From an uncultured Amaricoccus sp. (GTDB lineage Bacteria > Pseudomonadota > Alphaproteobacteria > Rhodobacterales > Rhodobacteraceae): DNA of 7,428 nt. Where the stretch lies: the NCBI RefSeq assembly GCF_937858865.1, contig NZ_CALLYO010000467.1, positions 1-7,428 of the forward strand, given 5' to 3'. The first letter of the stretch is position 1, and each line of letters begins with the position of its first letter. The notes beneath the pieces are model-generated. The model was not told the DNA's origin and searched no databases. It worked only from the letters and a program-made list of their open reading frames with translations. Both the position numbers and the translations under genes were made by a program. This document shows positions 7,309 through 7,428 of this stretch, piece after piece.

Positions 7309-7323
7309 TCCGCACGGTGCGGG
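7309..7323 (+). terminator. Weak candidate terminator hairpin after the rightward operon
   Basis: CCGCAC and GTGCGG (7310-7315, 7317-7322) can pair as a stem of five or six base pairs with a tiny loop, eight bases after the stop. A competing small hairpin, GTGC-GTCC-GCAC (7304-7315), uses the same bases. No T-run follows, so intrinsic termination is doubtful. Confidence 0.25.
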
Positions 7324-7325
7324 AT

Positions 7326-7354
7326 TCCGGCAAATATTTGAAGTAGAAAGATAA
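7326..7354. repeat. AT-rich 3' intergenic element, possible Rhodobacterales-type dispersed motif
   Basis: TCCGGCAAATATTTGAAG followed by TAGAAAGATAA contains the perfect ten-base palindrome CAAATATTTG (7331-7340). The order CCGGC, AATATTTG, a short spacer, AAAGAT resembles a dispersed element I remember after genes in Rhodobacterales (core GGATATTT, spacer, AAGATGAA). Only one copy is in the window, so repetition cannot be shown here. Confidence 0.35.
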
Positions 7355-7428
7355 ACCTGCCGGCGCTAACCACTCTTCCACACTACACGACTCCCCGGCT
7401 TTTCAGGGTTTTCGGGGTGAGGTTGCGC
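7355..7428. other. Intergenic sequence to the window end, no gene supported
   Basis: This stretch is less GC-rich than the genes. I see no start with a ribosome-binding site and no recognisable RNA gene. CCCCG and CGGGG (about 7393-7397 and 7413-7417) could pair across a T-rich loop, but the stem is only five bases. It may be the upstream or downstream region of the next gene. Confidence 0.3.

Noticed and set aside
7340..7428. Possible tRNA or attachment site on the minus strand (GTGGTTAGCGC looks like a D-loop)
   Set aside because: No cloverleaf, T-loop or anticodon stem could be built around it, and no integrase is nearby.
1..7428. CRISPR array, insertion sequence or defence system
   Set aside because: No spaced direct repeats, transposase, terminal inverted repeats or nuclease-type genes were seen; all genes fit sugar catabolism.

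Overview
The window is very GC-rich and densely coding, and shows a sugar-acid and sugar catabolism locus of a probable alphaproteobacterium. Rhodobacterales is my best guess. The guess rests on the GC content, the TRAP transporter, the resemblance of two enzymes to the Azospirillum-type L-arabinose pathway, and an AT-rich element after the last gene that resembles one I remember from Rhodobacterales intergenic DNA. All of this is read by eye without a database search.

The layout is two divergent operons around a short control region (about 3806-3873). Leftward (minus strand) run uxaC (glucuronate/uronate isomerase), dctP (periplasmic solute-binding protein), dctQ (small membrane subunit) and dctM (large membrane subunit, cut by the window edge at base 1). 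Together they encode uptake and first-step metabolism of hexuronates. Rightward (plus strand) run a GntR/FCD-family regulator, an HpcH/HpaI-family aldolase, a Gfo/Idh/MocA-family aldose 1-dehydrogenase of the L-arabinose/D-galactose type, and a DHDPS-family enzyme that closely resembles L-2-keto-3-deoxyarabonate dehydratase. Neighbouring rightward genes overlap at two of the three junctions.

Inferred biology: the transporter brings in a uronate, and UxaC converts glucuronate or galacturonate to the ketouronate. The rightward enzymes oxidise L-arabinose or D-galactose and process a 2-keto-3-deoxy acid by dehydration and/or aldol cleavage. Galacturonate, arabinose and galactose are the main pectin sugars, so this may be a pectin-monomer locus under one regulator. 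The lactonase, aldonate dehydratase, 2-ketoglutarate semialdehyde dehydrogenase and ketouronate reductases needed to complete the routes are not in the window.

The control region holds a good sigma70-like promoter for uxaC-dctPQM (TTGACT, 17 bases, TATCAG on the minus strand). Its spacer contains a FadR-type pseudo-palindrome, a natural operator for the divergent regulator. A strong GC hairpin sits between dctP and dctQ. The last 127 bases (7302-7428) hold no gene I can support.
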